Part shown: in pieces, positions 1-7,787 of the stretch | Layout of the letters: each line of letters begins with the position of its first letter | Position numbering within the stretch: position 1 is the stretch's first letter | NCBI GenBank assembly: GCA_013002375.1 | Contig: JABDJW010000252.1 | Span: 1-32,164 of the forward strand | Reading direction: 5' to 3' | DNA: 32,164 bases | Source: Acidimicrobiales bacterium | Lineage (GTDB): Bacteria > Actinomycetota > Acidimicrobiia > Acidimicrobiales > SHLQ01 | Position numbers and translations under genes: made by a program | The notes under the pieces: generated by a model | Told to the model about the DNA's origin: nothing | The model's database searches: none | What the model saw: only the letters and a program-made list of their open reading frames with translations

Positions 1-1
1 G

Positions 2-346
2 GTGCGGGTGGTTACGGCCTACCGAGCGCCGGCGGTCGCGACCGATAGCGCCGGCGCCTATTTTCGGGCGTTCGAAAAGGCAGAGGCGACCGCCCGCCGG
101 CGGGTGGCCGACGCCATCGACCGAAGCGGTGGTGGGCTGGTGGTCGATCACGTGGTCGCGCTGGGGCCGATCGACAAGATCTTGCTCGAGCACAGTGCGG
201 ACGCCGCCATGATCGTGGTTGGCGTCCGGCCCAACGACAGCTGGATCGATCGCCTACGCCCGTCGTTGACCAGTCGCTTGGTCGAACGGGCGCGAGTACC
301 GGTCGTCGCGGCCCCACCCCGCATGGCCCCGGCCCACGCCGCTTGA
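2..346 (+). CDS. Universal stress protein, C-terminal part (5' end outside window)
   Basis: The 114 visible residues match the second half of a UspA-type domain. There is a beta strand followed by an AYRAP segment near the start, then a DAAMIVVGVR strand around residues 67-76. The protein ends in a SRLVERARVPVVAAP strand, the usual nucleotide-binding C-terminus of these proteins. USP domains are normally about 140 residues and AYRAP lies roughly 35-40 residues in, so the true start is almost certainly upstream of the window; the GTG at base 2 is just the first in-frame codon. Family members bind ATP or act in stress and dormancy responses. The specific role here is unknown. A good terminator hairpin follows the gene. 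Confidence 0.8.
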   Translation: MRVVTAYRAPAVATDSAGAYFRAFEKAEATARRRVADAIDRSGGGLVVDHVVALGPIDKILLEHSADAAMIVVGVRPNDSWIDRLRPSLTSRLVERARVPVVAAPPRMAPAHAA

Positions 347-375
347 GTCGCACTTTCCCGAAATTCTTGTGGGGG

Positions 376-395
376 ACCACCCTGACGGTGGTTTT
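376..395 (+). terminator. Rho-independent-like terminator hairpin after the stress protein
   Basis: A perfect 6-bp stem (ACCACC / GGTGGT, 376-381 with 387-392) and a 5-base loop are followed by TTT. It lies between the end of the stress-protein gene and the convergent end of the 416-1288 minus-strand gene, so it may serve both. Confidence 0.6.
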
Positions 396-415
396 CCGCA
401 AGAAGAACGATCGAG

Positions 416-1288
416 CTACATGTCACCCATGCGGTCGACGAGCTGGTGGAGCAGCGTGTTGAACTGGGCTGGGTCCATGTCGTGGTTCCAGCCGTGGCCG
501 CAGAACAGGCGCCGGAAACGGTAGTCGCTGTCGGCGAAGCGGCCGAGCGAGGCGGTCTGCTCGGGCCACGAGTACCAACAGGCGTTGCGGAACGCACGGA
601 GCTGCTCCCGTCGCGGGTTCCAGGAGAGTGAATCGCCCGAGAACAACAACCCGTCGTCGACGAGGAAAAGCACGCTGCCCTCGGTGTGGCCGGGCACCGG
701 GAACCCGATGACGCCGTCGATGAGCTCGGCCGGCTCGGTGCCTTCGATCAGGTTGGTGGCGTACGGGGCCGCGTCGCGGTCGGTGGTGTGGATCCAGACC
801 TTGGCTCCGAAGCGCTCGGCATAGCGCTCGGCGTCGGCCACGTCGTCGCGGTGGCTGAGCAGGATGTGCGCGATGCCGCCGAGCTCGGCTACCGGCTCGT
901 AGACCTCGCGAGTCCAGCGGGGCGAGTCGATCATCAGGTTCCCGCCCGGCCGGCGCACCAGGTACGAGTGCGCGCCGAACGAGTCGCGGCTGTTGTGGCC
1001 CAGCCGGTAGACGCCGTCGCCGAGATCCTGGGGGAACACCGGTGTCTCGGGCCGCTTGAGCGTGACGTGGCCGACCGACCGGGTCGGGCACACCATCACC
1101 GCCCGCCACGCCATCTCGATCTCGTCGGGGGTCTCGGGCTGATGCACGAACAGCGAGACCCCGTCGTCGGGGTTGCGCTCGATCAGCCCCGGCGCCACCT
1201 GCCGCGCTGCATCGCAGTCGATGCACCGGCGATCGACGTACCAATCACCCGGTGCCCCGCCCGGGTGCCGCTCATCAGGCCTCGCCAT
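416..1288 (-). CDS. Ferredoxin-like / metallo-beta-lactamase-fold hydrolase fusion
   Basis: The 290-residue protein starts with a short ferredoxin-like segment: C22-x2-C25 followed by an AP motif, then C67-P. It continues into a metallo-beta-lactamase fold from about residue 90. Visible lactamase-fold landmarks are SHRDD (145-149), GHT (200-202), a FSGD strand with D219, and CGHGW with H265. Related bacterial and plant proteins have this same two-part design. Two departures are seen. The third cysteine of the usual CxxCxxC is alanine (A28), and the histidine expected after HRDDVAD is alanine (A153). The protein may therefore bind a [3Fe-4S] cluster or none, and an altered metal site. Substrate unknown. 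ATG 1288 is chosen because a TAAACT hexamer lies 6 bases upstream, as expected for a leaderless transcript. Confidence 0.8.
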   Translation of the reverse strand: MARPDERHPGGAPGDWYVDRRCIDCDAARQVAPGLIERNPDDGVSLFVHQPETPDEIEMAWRAVMVCPTRSVGHVTLKRPETPVFPQDLGDGVYRLGHNSRDSFGAHSYLVRRPGGNLMIDSPRWTREVYEPVAELGGIAHILLSHRDDVADAERYAERFGAKVWIHTTDRDAAPYATNLIEGTEPAELIDGVIGFPVPGHTEGSVLFLVDDGLLFSGDSLSWNPRREQLRAFRNACWYSWPEQTASLGRFADSDYRFRRLFCGHGWNHDMDPAQFNTLLHQLVDRMGDM

Positions 1289-1294
1289 GGGTGG

Positions 1295-1300
1295 AGTTTA
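1295..1300 (-). promoter_or_regulatory. -10 element (TAAACT), leaderless start of 416-1288 gene
   Basis: TAAACT on the minus strand ends 6 bases before the ATG at 1288, placing the transcription start at or next to the start codon. No clear -35 was identified. Confidence 0.45.
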
Positions 1301-1382
1301 GTTGGCTCGTCGGGCTCCCAACCCGAGGCTCGGGGATTCGGCGTGATGCCTCAATTCGACACGTTTGGGATGAGCTGCTCGA

Positions 1383-1388
1383 TAGATT
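1383..1388 (+). promoter_or_regulatory. -10 element (TAGATT), leaderless start of ABC exporter operon
   Basis: TAGATT is followed by 8 bases and then the ATG at 1397, with no Shine-Dalgarno sequence in between. This fits a leaderless promoter driving the two ABC transporter genes. Confidence 0.45.
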
Positions 1389-1396
1389 GACCGGCC

Positions 1397-2365
1397 ATGA
1401 GTGCGGTTGTGGCCGAGGGCCTGAAGAAGCATTATGGCGACACCAGGGCCCTGGACGGGCTCGACATGGAGGTCGCCCAAGGAACGGTCTACGGGCTGCT
1501 CGGGCCCAACGGGGCCGGCAAGACCACGGCGGTCAAGGTGATGACCACGCTCGTCAAGCCAACCGATGGTCGGGCGTGGATCGACGGTATCGACGTGGCC
1601 GAGAACCCGCGGGTGGTGCGCACCCGCATCGGTCTCACCGGCCAGTACGCCGCCGTCGAGGAGCGGCTGACCGGACGTGAGAATCTCGAGCTGATCGGCC
1701 GGTACTTTCATCATGCCGGCACCGAACGGTCGGCTCGCGCCATTGAGCTGCTCGCCATGTTCGATCTGACCGAGGCCGGCGACCGAGTGGCGAACACGTA
1801 CAGCGGCGGCATGCGAAGGCGGCTCGACATCGCCATGAGCCTGGTGGCCCGCCCGTCGGTGCTCTTCCTCGACGAACCCACGACCGGGCTCGATCCCCGC
1901 AGCCGCCTGGCCATGTGGGATTTCATCGAACGGTTGGGCGACGAGGGCACTACCGTGTTGCTGACCACCCAATACCTCGAAGAGGCCGATTACCTCGCCG
2001 AGCAGATCATGGTGATCGACCGAGGCCGCAAGATCGCCGAGGGGACGTCCGACCAGCTGAAGGATCAGATCGGCGGCGACAAGGTTCGGGTCACGATCGT
2101 GAAGCCCGAGAACATCCAACGGGCCAAGGAAGCCATCGCTCCACTGTGCGTGGGTACGGTCGAGCAGGATCCCCAATCCGCGCTCACCCTCACCGCGCCG
2201 ATCAATGCGGGTGGGGGAGTGGTGCCGGGCATCATTCGGGCGCTCGACGACGCCGGTGTCGACGTGGTCGATGTCGAGGTGCGTCGACCGACCCTCGACG
2301 ATGTGTTCCTCGTGCTCACCGGTCACGCCGCCGAAGCGGCCGGCGGCGACGGCGAGGACGGCTGA
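1397..2365 (+). CDS. ABC transporter ATP-binding protein, DrrA family
   Basis: This is a 322-residue ATPase of an ABC-2 type exporter. Walker A is GPNGAGKT (residues 36-43), the signature is YSGGMRRRLD (about 135) and Walker B is LFLDEPTTGLDP (about 155-166). The roughly 90-residue C-terminal extension ends in a VRRPTLDDVFLVLTG segment typical of the daunorubicin-resistance (DrrA) subfamily. It should bind and hydrolyse ATP on the cytoplasmic face to power the membrane partner encoded next, whose ATG overlaps this stop (TGATG). Substrates of the family include drugs, lipids and glycolipids; the one used here cannot be told from sequence. The start is supported by a leaderless -10. Confidence 0.93.
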   Translation: MSAVVAEGLKKHYGDTRALDGLDMEVAQGTVYGLLGPNGAGKTTAVKVMTTLVKPTDGRAWIDGIDVAENPRVVRTRIGLTGQYAAVEERLTGRENLELIGRYFHHAGTERSARAIELLAMFDLTEAGDRVANTYSGGMRRRLDIAMSLVARPSVLFLDEPTTGLDPRSRLAMWDFIERLGDEGTTVLLTTQYLEEADYLAEQIMVIDRGRKIAEGTSDQLKDQIGGDKVRVTIVKPENIQRAKEAIAPLCVGTVEQDPQSALTLTAPINAGGGVVPGIIRALDDAGVDVVDVEVRRPTLDDVFLVLTGHAAEAAGGDGEDG

Positions 2366-3177
2366 TGGCCATTGCGAGGAGCACGGCCGCGATCGGCGAC
2401 GACGTCATCGGTCTGCGCAACGTCATCACCGATTCCATGACCGAGGCGGGCCGGCACCTGCGGATCCTGCCCCGAAACGTGGAGCTGCTGATCTTCGCCA
2501 CGATCCAACCGGTCATGTTCGTGCTGCTCTTCAGCTACATCTTCGGCGGGTCGATCCAGATCCCCGGCTACGACGACTACGACCAGTATCTGATGCCGGG
2601 CATCTTCGCCCAGTCCGTCGTCTTCGGGTCGGCCTTCACCAGCATCGGGATCGCCGAGGACCTGAGCAAGGGGCTCATCGATCGGCTGCGGTCGCTGCCG
2701 ATCGCGCAATCGTCGGTGCTGATCGGCCGCACGATCTCGGATCTGCTGCGGAACATCATCACCTTCGTGATCATGCTCGTCGTCGCATTCCTCATCGGTT
2801 TCCGATTCGAAGGATCACTCTGGGCCGCGCTGCTGGCAACGCTGCTCCTGCTCTTCTTCAGCTACGGGCTGAGTTGGGTGCAGGCGCTGATCGGTCTCAG
2901 CGTCAGCTCGGTCGAGGCGGCGAACTCGGCCGGATTCATCTGGATGTTCCCCATGACCTTCGTGTCGTCGGCCTTCATCGACACCTCGACCCTGCCGGGA
3001 TGGTTGCAGGAAGTCGCCGACGCCAACCCCTTCACCCATCTCACCAACGCGGCGCGAGCGCTCTACAACGGGAACCCGGTCGGCAACAGCGTGTGGTTGT
3101 CGCTCGCCTGGTCGGTCGGCCTCGTGGCCGTCTTCGCCACGCTGTCCATCCGCAAGTTCAACGAGACCAGTTCCTGA
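2365..3177 (+). CDS. ABC-2 type transporter permease, DrrB family
   Basis: This 270-residue membrane protein starts at the ATG overlapping the stop of the ATPase gene, so the two are translationally coupled. About six hydrophobic segments are visible, beginning with IFATIQPVMFVLLFSYIFGG. The middle contains the family-typical stretch EDLSKGLIDRLRSLPI, and near the end is ADANPFTHLTNAARAL, characteristic of ABC-2 permeases of the DrrB/NodJ type. It forms the transmembrane half of the exporter with the 1397-2365 product. Substrate unknown. Confidence 0.92.
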   Translation: MAIARSTAAIGDDVIGLRNVITDSMTEAGRHLRILPRNVELLIFATIQPVMFVLLFSYIFGGSIQIPGYDDYDQYLMPGIFAQSVVFGSAFTSIGIAEDLSKGLIDRLRSLPIAQSSVLIGRTISDLLRNIITFVIMLVVAFLIGFRFEGSLWAALLATLLLLFFSYGLSWVQALIGLSVSSVEAANSAGFIWMFPMTFVSSAFIDTSTLPGWLQEVADANPFTHLTNAARALYNGNPVGNSVWLSLAWSVGLVAVFATLSIRKFNETSS

Positions 3178-3227
3178 CCCTAGGCCGTTCGACTCATATC
3201 CCGATCCGATCGGCCGACTGGAATCCC

Positions 3228-3614
3228 ATGTCGGGACTCAAAGAATCTGCCGCGGTGCCTGATCACGGAAAAGCCGGTGAGGCGGGCGAAGGCTCGAGCG
3301 CCGAATCGATCATGGAAGCGCTCTATGCGCAGGCCGCGGCCGATGACCATATTCGCCTCGATCTGATCGAGAAGGCCAGAACGCTGGAGCACCACCACCC
3401 CGGTGCCCGCGACGAGTCGGCCCCGGTTCGTGCCACCGACTGGTCGACGCGCCTGTTGGCCGTCGCCCAGATCGTGATGATCTTCGTGCTGGCCGGTCTG
3501 GTTCTGTTCGGTTCCCGGTTGGGCGACATGGGCGCAGCGCTCACCGTGGGTGGGCTCTCGATCGCCCTCGGATTGGCCTTCCACAGTGGCCGACGCCTTC
3601 TGACGCCGTCCTAA
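3228..3614 (+). CDS. Small hypothetical membrane protein
   Basis: The predicted protein has 128 residues. A polar, acidic N-terminal half (about residues 1-70, including HHH around 55) is followed by two hydrophobic segments, roughly 76-96 (LLAVAQIVMIFVLAGLVLFG) and 102-118, ending in a short basic tail. I do not recognise a family. It lies 50 bases after the ABC permease on the same strand and may be co-transcribed with it. No strong ribosome-binding site decides the start; ATG 3312 is a possible alternative. The coding call rests on codon pattern, the clean hydrophobic segments and the absence of a better gene on either strand. Confidence 0.55.
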   Translation: MSGLKESAAVPDHGKAGEAGEGSSAESIMEALYAQAAADDHIRLDLIEKARTLEHHHPGARDESAPVRATDWSTRLLAVAQIVMIFVLAGLVLFGSRLGDMGAALTVGGLSIALGLAFHSGRRLLTPS

Positions 3615-3693
3615 CAGAATTTGGCGAGGAAAATGTTCGCCTCCCGCATCGCAGGCTCGCCAGATCCGGACAAGGAGCTGCTACAACGAACAC

Positions 3694-4914
3694 ATGGACC
3701 CGACCTATTCCGAAGAAGCCGAAGCGTTCCGTCAGAAGATCCAGGCGTTCCTGGCCGAGAAGCTGCCGGCGAACTGGGCTGGCGTCGGCGCGCTGAGCGA
3801 AGAGGAATATCACGAGTTCGTGGCCAAGTGGCGGCCGGTGCTGGCCGAACACCGCTTCCTGGCCCCGGCCTGGCCGGCCGAGTACGGCGGGGGAGGGCTC
3901 AGCGAGCTCGAGCAAGTGATCCTGGCCGAGGAGTTCCAGGCCGCCGGCGTGCCCATGGGTGGCTCCAACGACACGTTCAGCATCCAGATGGTCGGCAATA
4001 CGATCCTGCACTGGGGCACCGACGAGCAGAAGGCCCACTTCCTCCCCCGGATCATCTCCGGCGAAGACGTGTGGTGCCAGGGCTACAGCGAGCCCGACGC
4101 CGGCAGCGACCTGGCCGGCTTGGGCTGCAAGGCGATGCTCGACGGTGACGAGTGGGTGATCAACGGCCAGAAGATCTGGACGTCGGCCGGCCAGTACGCG
4201 AACTGGATCTTCGTCCTGTGTCGCACCGATCCCGACGCCCCGAAGCACCGTGGCATCAGCTTCTTGTTGTGTCCGATGGATCAACCCGGCATCGAGGTCC
4301 GCCCGATCGAAATGCTCTCGGGTACCGCCGAGTTCAACGAGACCTTCTTCGACAACGCCCGCACGCCGAAGGAGAACGTCGTCGGCGAGGTCAACGGCGG
4401 CTGGGCGGTGGCCATGACCTTGCTCGGCTATGAGCGGGGTGAGAACGCAGCCACGATGCCGATCATGTTCCGAGGGGAAGTCGACAAGCTGATGGCCCTG
4501 GCCAAAGACCGCGGTCGCACCGACGATCCCGTTGTTCGCCAGCGCTTGGCCCAGGCCCACATCGATGTCGAGGTCATGCGGTTTCTCGGGCTCCGCAGCC
4601 TCACCGGCTTCCTGGCCGGCCGGCAGCCGGGCCCGGGCGAATCGTCGTTCAAGCTCTACTGGAGCGAGTACCACAAGAAGATCACCGAACTCGCGGTCGA
4701 CGTGCTGGGCGCCGATGCCATGGTGCCCGGCGATCGCGTGCCGTGGACGTCGTTCCACGCCGACCTCCCCGGGGCGCCCAACGACGCCGCGTCGTGGGTC
4801 GGCATCTTCTACAACGCGCGGGCCGGCACGATCTACGCCGGAACCTCCCAGGTGCAGCGCAACATCATCGGCGAGATGGTGCTCGGGCTGCCCAAGGAAC
4901 CCAAGCCCACCTGA
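3694..4914 (+). CDS. Acyl-CoA dehydrogenase family protein
   Basis: This 406-residue flavoprotein should introduce the alpha,beta double bond in an acyl-CoA thioester, using FAD and passing electrons to an electron-transfer flavoprotein. Landmarks: an N-terminal helical domain (residues 1-120), the beta-domain signature QGYSEPDAGSDLAGL (about 129-143), NGQKIWTSAGQYANW (about 155-169), and the C-terminal IYAGTSQVQRNIIGEMVLG that contacts FAD. The length matches the actinobacterial FadE type. Substrate chain length or sterol specificity cannot be told. It precedes a hydroxylase/desaturase and a methyltransferase, suggesting a lipid-modification neighbourhood. ATG 3694 is 6 bases after a weak TACAAC hexamer; an AAGGAG lies 15 bases upstream. 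Confidence 0.92.
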   Translation: MDPTYSEEAEAFRQKIQAFLAEKLPANWAGVGALSEEEYHEFVAKWRPVLAEHRFLAPAWPAEYGGGGLSELEQVILAEEFQAAGVPMGGSNDTFSIQMVGNTILHWGTDEQKAHFLPRIISGEDVWCQGYSEPDAGSDLAGLGCKAMLDGDEWVINGQKIWTSAGQYANWIFVLCRTDPDAPKHRGISFLLCPMDQPGIEVRPIEMLSGTAEFNETFFDNARTPKENVVGEVNGGWAVAMTLLGYERGENAATMPIMFRGEVDKLMALAKDRGRTDDPVVRQRLAQAHIDVEVMRFLGLRSLTGFLAGRQPGPGESSFKLYWSEYHKKITELAVDVLGADAMVPGDRVPWTSFHADLPGAPNDAASWVGIFYNARAGTIYAGTSQVQRNIIGEMVLGLPKEPKPT

Positions 4915-4944
4915 CCCACCAAGCGGCGGGCGACGACTTGTGAC

Positions 4945-4950
4945 TACGGT
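4945..4950 (+). promoter_or_regulatory. -10 element (TACGGT) before the desaturase gene
   Basis: TACGGT ends 6 bases before an ATG at 4957 that opens a 10-codon mini-ORF, and 32 bases before the desaturase ATG at 4983. Confidence 0.4.
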
Positions 4951-4956
4951 CGGGTC

Positions 4957-4989
4957 ATGGAGTTGCCCGGTCCCATCCCGACATGCTGA
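4957..4989 (+). CDS. Possible 10-codon leader ORF overlapping the desaturase start
   Basis: The peptide would be MELPGPIPTC. Its ATG sits 6 bases after a TACGGT hexamer, the leaderless spacing seen elsewhere in the window. Its TGA lies inside the second codon region of the next gene (ATG at 4983), which has no Shine-Dalgarno sequence of its own. This could be a leader peptide that couples translation to the desaturase. It could also be chance; only context supports it. Confidence 0.25.
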   Translation: MELPGPIPTC

Positions 4990-5915
4990 CCCCGCGCCAA
5001 CGGTCGTATGCCCTGCACGGGGTCTGCGCCGCACTCACCCTCGGCTCGAATCCGCTCGACCGCCACCTCCAGGCGCGCGGTGCGGGGCCGGGGTCGTCGC
5101 TGCTGGTCAACACCACCGGTTGGTACGCGCTGCTGTTCGGGCTCGAACGGCTGAAGCCGGCCGATGCGGGGTGGAACCCGGATGGCGCCGAGGCCCGCAC
5201 CGACGGTGCGTTCTTCGTCACCACCGCCGTGGCCGCCCTCGGCGGGCAGGCCCTCGGCGCCAAGATCCTCCAATGGCTTCGGCCCGATCTCGTGCGACAC
5301 GGCGGTGCGATCGGCAGACTCGGCGTCGTCGGAGGGGTCGTCGTCAGTGTGCTCACCTCCGACTTCGTCCACTACTCGCTGCACCGCCTGAGCCACCAGT
5401 GGGGGCCGGCCTGGCGGGTGCATTCGGTGCACCACAGCCCCGAGGGTTTGCACATCCTCAACGCCAGCCGCTTTCATCCCATCGATGCCGCGGTCGAAGG
5501 CGTGCTCGAGGGTATCGCCCTCGGTCTGTTCGGATTCTCCGAGCGCCAGCACCTGGCGCACCTCACCATGCGCTCGACCTATGGCCAGCTCCAGCACTGC
5601 AACATCGAACTCGACAGCGGGCCGATCGACTTCGTCATGGCCACCCCCGACCTGCACCGCTGGCATCATTCGGAGGTCTATGCCGAAGGCGACAACAACT
5701 ATGGGGCCATCGTGTCGGTGTGGGATCGCCTCTTCGGCACGTTCTTCCGGCCCGAGCGTCCGCTCGATTCACCGCTCGGTGTGGGTCGCATGCCGTCCTT
5801 CCCCCAGCGGTTCAAGAACCTGTTGGCGGTACCGTTTCGATGGGGGGCGATCAAGGAACGCAACGCCGAGACGTGGTACGCGCCCGACAACCCGATCCTG
5901 GAATCTCGATCATGA
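4983..5915 (+). CDS. Sterol desaturase / fatty acid hydroxylase superfamily protein
   Basis: This 310-residue integral membrane di-iron enzyme carries the three histidine clusters of the superfamily: HYSLHRLSH, HSVHH, and HRWHH followed further on by conserved aromatic positions. The clusters ligate two irons that activate oxygen to hydroxylate or desaturate a lipid. Hydrophobic stretches occur around residues 45-55, 70-90 and 110-125. Members act on sterols, fatty acids, carotenoids or hopanoid-like lipids; the substrate here is undetermined. The stop overlaps the start of the downstream methyltransferase (ATGA), so the two probably act together. An upstream frame from 4957 terminates at 4989, which leaves ATG 4983 as the first usable start. 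Confidence 0.9.
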   Translation: MLTPRQRSYALHGVCAALTLGSNPLDRHLQARGAGPGSSLLVNTTGWYALLFGLERLKPADAGWNPDGAEARTDGAFFVTTAVAALGGQALGAKILQWLRPDLVRHGGAIGRLGVVGGVVVSVLTSDFVHYSLHRLSHQWGPAWRVHSVHHSPEGLHILNASRFHPIDAAVEGVLEGIALGLFGFSERQHLAHLTMRSTYGQLQHCNIELDSGPIDFVMATPDLHRWHHSEVYAEGDNNYGAIVSVWDRLFGTFFRPERPLDSPLGVGRMPSFPQRFKNLLAVPFRWGAIKERNAETWYAPDNPILESRS

Positions 5916-6700
5916 CCGATGCATCGGGTCGTTACGCGACGGCCGAAGAGGAGGTCGACATCGAGCGGGTCCGGCTCGACATGTTGGCGGCGGTTCGCGA
6001 CCCGTCGACCTTCGAGGTACTCGACCGAGTCGGGATCGGGCCAGGGATGCGCGTGCTCGAAGTCGGGGCGGGTGCGGGCACGGTGAGCGCGTGGATGGCA
6101 GATCGCGTCGGCGGCCCCGGCCAGGTGCTCTCCACCGACATCGATCTGCAGTTTCACGCCGAGATGCCGTCCAACGTCGAGGTGCGCCGGCACGACATCG
6201 AGCGCGATCCGCTTCCCGACTCGACCTTCGACATCGTGCACGCCCGAGCCGTGTTGCAGCACGTGCCCGAGCGCGAGGCGGTCATCCCCAAGCTGATCGC
6301 GTCGCTCAAACCGGGTGGCTGGTTGGTGCTCGAAGACGGGCAGTTCACGGGATTCGGCGCGCAGGGGCTCGCCGAGCCGTACCGGTCGATCCACCAGATC
6401 ATGGCGGCCGGCAGCCAACAGGACTGGCGCGATCCGGACTTCGGCCTCCAGCTCCTCGACCGGATGCGAGGGCATGGGCTGGTCGACCTCGATGTGACGG
6501 GCGACGTGTGGGCGATGCGAGCGGGCGAGCCCTCGGGTGAGTGGTGGTTCCTCGCGCTGGAGCGGGCGATACCCCGCTTGGTCGCGGCTGGCATCACGAC
6601 CGAGGCCGACGCCGCTGCCGCGCTCGACCAGGTTCGGGCGCCTGGTTTCGTCATGATCAGCCCGGTGTCGATGGCCACGGTGGGGCGAAAGCCCGCGTAG
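5912..6700 (+). CDS. Class I SAM-dependent methyltransferase
   Basis: The 262-residue protein has motif I as VLEVGAGAG (residues 48-56), an acidic residue in STDID at the end of strand 2 (about 74-78), and motif IV/post-I features DIVHARAVLQHVP and LKPGGWLVLEDG. This is the UbiE/ubiquinone-type class I Rossmann fold that transfers a methyl group from S-adenosylmethionine. The ATG overlaps the TGA of the preceding hydroxylase gene, implying co-translation and perhaps a shared lipid substrate. The acceptor is not predictable from sequence. Confidence 0.88.
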   Translation: MTDASGRYATAEEEVDIERVRLDMLAAVRDPSTFEVLDRVGIGPGMRVLEVGAGAGTVSAWMADRVGGPGQVLSTDIDLQFHAEMPSNVEVRRHDIERDPLPDSTFDIVHARAVLQHVPEREAVIPKLIASLKPGGWLVLEDGQFTGFGAQGLAEPYRSIHQIMAAGSQQDWRDPDFGLQLLDRMRGHGLVDLDVTGDVWAMRAGEPSGEWWFLALERAIPRLVAAGITTEADAAAALDQVRAPGFVMISPVSMATVGRKPA

Positions 6701-6727
6701 CGCTTCTCGCGCCGCGGGCCGACCCGA

Positions 6728-6733
6728 TACGCT
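6728..6733 (+). promoter_or_regulatory. -10 element (TACGCT), leaderless start of sigR
   Basis: TACGCT is followed by 9 bases and the ATG at 6743. No SigR-type GGAAT/GTT promoter was seen here, so autoregulation is not evident from this site. Confidence 0.4.
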
Positions 6734-6742
6734 CGGGCGCTC

Positions 6743-7315
6743 ATGGCCGATCAAGCGACCTTTGCCGAACAGGCGATGCCCCTCATGGACTCGCTGTATT
6801 CGGGTGCGTTGCGCATGACCCGCAACCCGGCCGACGCCGAGGATCTCGTGCAGGAGACCTACCTCAAGGCGTATCGAGCCTTCGACAGCTTCGAGGACGG
6901 CACCAACCTCAAGGCGTGGCTGTACCGAATCCTGACCAACACGTACATCAACACGTACCGCAAGAAGCAGCGGCGCCCGCAAGAGACCGATTTCGAAGAC
7001 GTCGAGGATCTGTACCTCTACCGCCGGCTCGGGGGCGGTGAGCTGGCCAGCCGGTCGCGGAGTGCCGAAGACGTCCTGATGGACGGCTTCACCGAGTTCG
7101 AGGTCAAGGAAGCGCTCGAGAGCCTGCCGGAGAACTTCCGGATGCCGGTACTGATGGCCGATGTCGAGAACTTCTCGTACAAGGAGATTGCCGACATCCT
7201 CGATGTGCCGATCGGAACGGTGATGAGCCGTCTCCATCGGGGAAGAAAAGCGTTGCAGAAGGCGTTGTATGAATTCGCACGCGACCGCCGACTTCTGCCC
7301 GAGAGCCAATCATGA
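6743..7315 (+). CDS. sigR: ECF RNA polymerase sigma factor, SigR/SigH type
   Basis: This 190-residue group IV sigma factor has region 2 with [20 protein letters not shown] and [19 protein letters not shown] (about residues 29-74). Region 4 has [28 protein letters not shown] followed by [14 protein letters not shown], the helix-turn-helix that reads the -35. The sequence type and the adjacent zinc anti-sigma gene mark it as the thiol-oxidative-stress sigma factor known as SigR in Streptomyces and SigH in mycobacteria. It would direct RNA polymerase to thiol redox and protein quality-control genes when released from RsrA. The stop overlaps the rsrA start, giving stoichiometric coupling. The symbol is by homology; SigH is an equally valid name. 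Confidence 0.9.
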   Translation: MADQATFAEQAMPLMDSLYSGALRMTRNPADAEDLVQETYLKAYRAFDSFEDGTNLKAWLYRILTNTYINTYRKKQRRPQETDFEDVEDLYLYRRLGGGELASRSRSAEDVLMDGFTEFEVKEALESLPENFRMPVLMADVENFSYKEIADILDVPIGTVMSRLHRGRKALQKALYEFARDRRLLPESQS

Positions 7316-7584
7316 CCGAACAAAGTCCTGATCCCCGTGCCGCCGAGCCACTGTGCGGCGACGACCCGTGTTCCGATGCGCTGGGTCGGTTGTACAACTA
7401 TCTCGACCAGACGCTGACCGACGACGTGCGGACCCAGATCCGTGGGCACCTCGACGATTGTGGAAGCTGCCTCGACGCGTTCGATTTCGAAGCCGAACTG
7501 CGCATCGTCGTCGCCCGGAAGTGCCAGGACTCCGTGCCGGAGTCACTGCGCGAACGCATCGCTCGCGAACTCGGCATCGAATAG
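7312..7584 (+). CDS. rsrA: Zinc-binding anti-sigma factor, RsrA type
   Basis: This 90-residue protein has the zinc anti-sigma (ZAS) signature H46-x3-C50-x2-C53. C20 is placed 26 residues before the histidine, the same spacing as C11 to H37 in Streptomyces RsrA, and there is a further cysteine at 71. The following [13 protein letters not shown] helix is typical of mycothiol-system anti-sigma-R factors. In the reduced zinc form the protein would hold the sigma factor inactive. Disulphide formation would eject zinc and free it. ATG 7312 overlaps the sigma factor stop by 4 bases. An additional cysteine at 15 is not part of the canonical set. Confidence 0.9.
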   Translation: MTEQSPDPRAAEPLCGDDPCSDALGRLYNYLDQTLTDDVRTQIRGHLDDCGSCLDAFDFEAELRIVVARKCQDSVPESLRERIARELGIE

Positions 7585-7594
7585 GCGCCCCGCG

Positions 7595-7747
7595 TCAGTC
7601 GAGGATCTTGCCCCGCATGCGTGGCACGACCATCGGTGCGTGCAGGGCGCAGTAGTCCATGTCGTTGTATCGGCTCAGGACGGCGCCGCATCCCGGCTCC
7701 TCGCAACAGCGCTGCGAGCCCCAAGTCACGTGGTCAGCATCACTCAT
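7595..7747 (-). CDS. 50-residue zinc-finger-like small protein
   Basis: The protein starts MSDADH and contains C14, C15 and C20 (CCEEPGC), then LSRYN, then C33-x2-H36 (YCALH), and ends with a basic tail. A C-x4-C-x12-C-x2-H arrangement could bind one zinc ion. The CxxPGC...LSRYN...C..H pattern recurs in small actinobacterial proteins and as a tag on some regulators, but I know no function. It converges on rsrA with a 10-base gap. A longer frame extends to 7873 but runs through the palindromic repeats, so ATG 7747 is preferred. It could be a stress-linked companion of the SigR/RsrA pair; that is only positional inference. Confidence 0.6.
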   Translation of the reverse strand: MSDADHVTWGSQRCCEEPGCGAVLSRYNDMDYCALHAPMVVPRMRGKILD

Positions 7748-7787
7748 GACTGAGCAACCCCGACCGGCCCGCCATTCATTCCCCTCC

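Noticed and set aside
3541-5034. A 497-codon open frame on the minus strand opposite the acyl-CoA dehydrogenase gene
   Set aside because: Shadow frame spanning two genes and an intergenic gap, with no family motifs.
6700-6743. SigR-type promoter (GGAAT ... GTT) upstream of sigR
   Set aside because: No GGAAT with a GTT at the right distance is present; only a TACGCT hexamer is seen.
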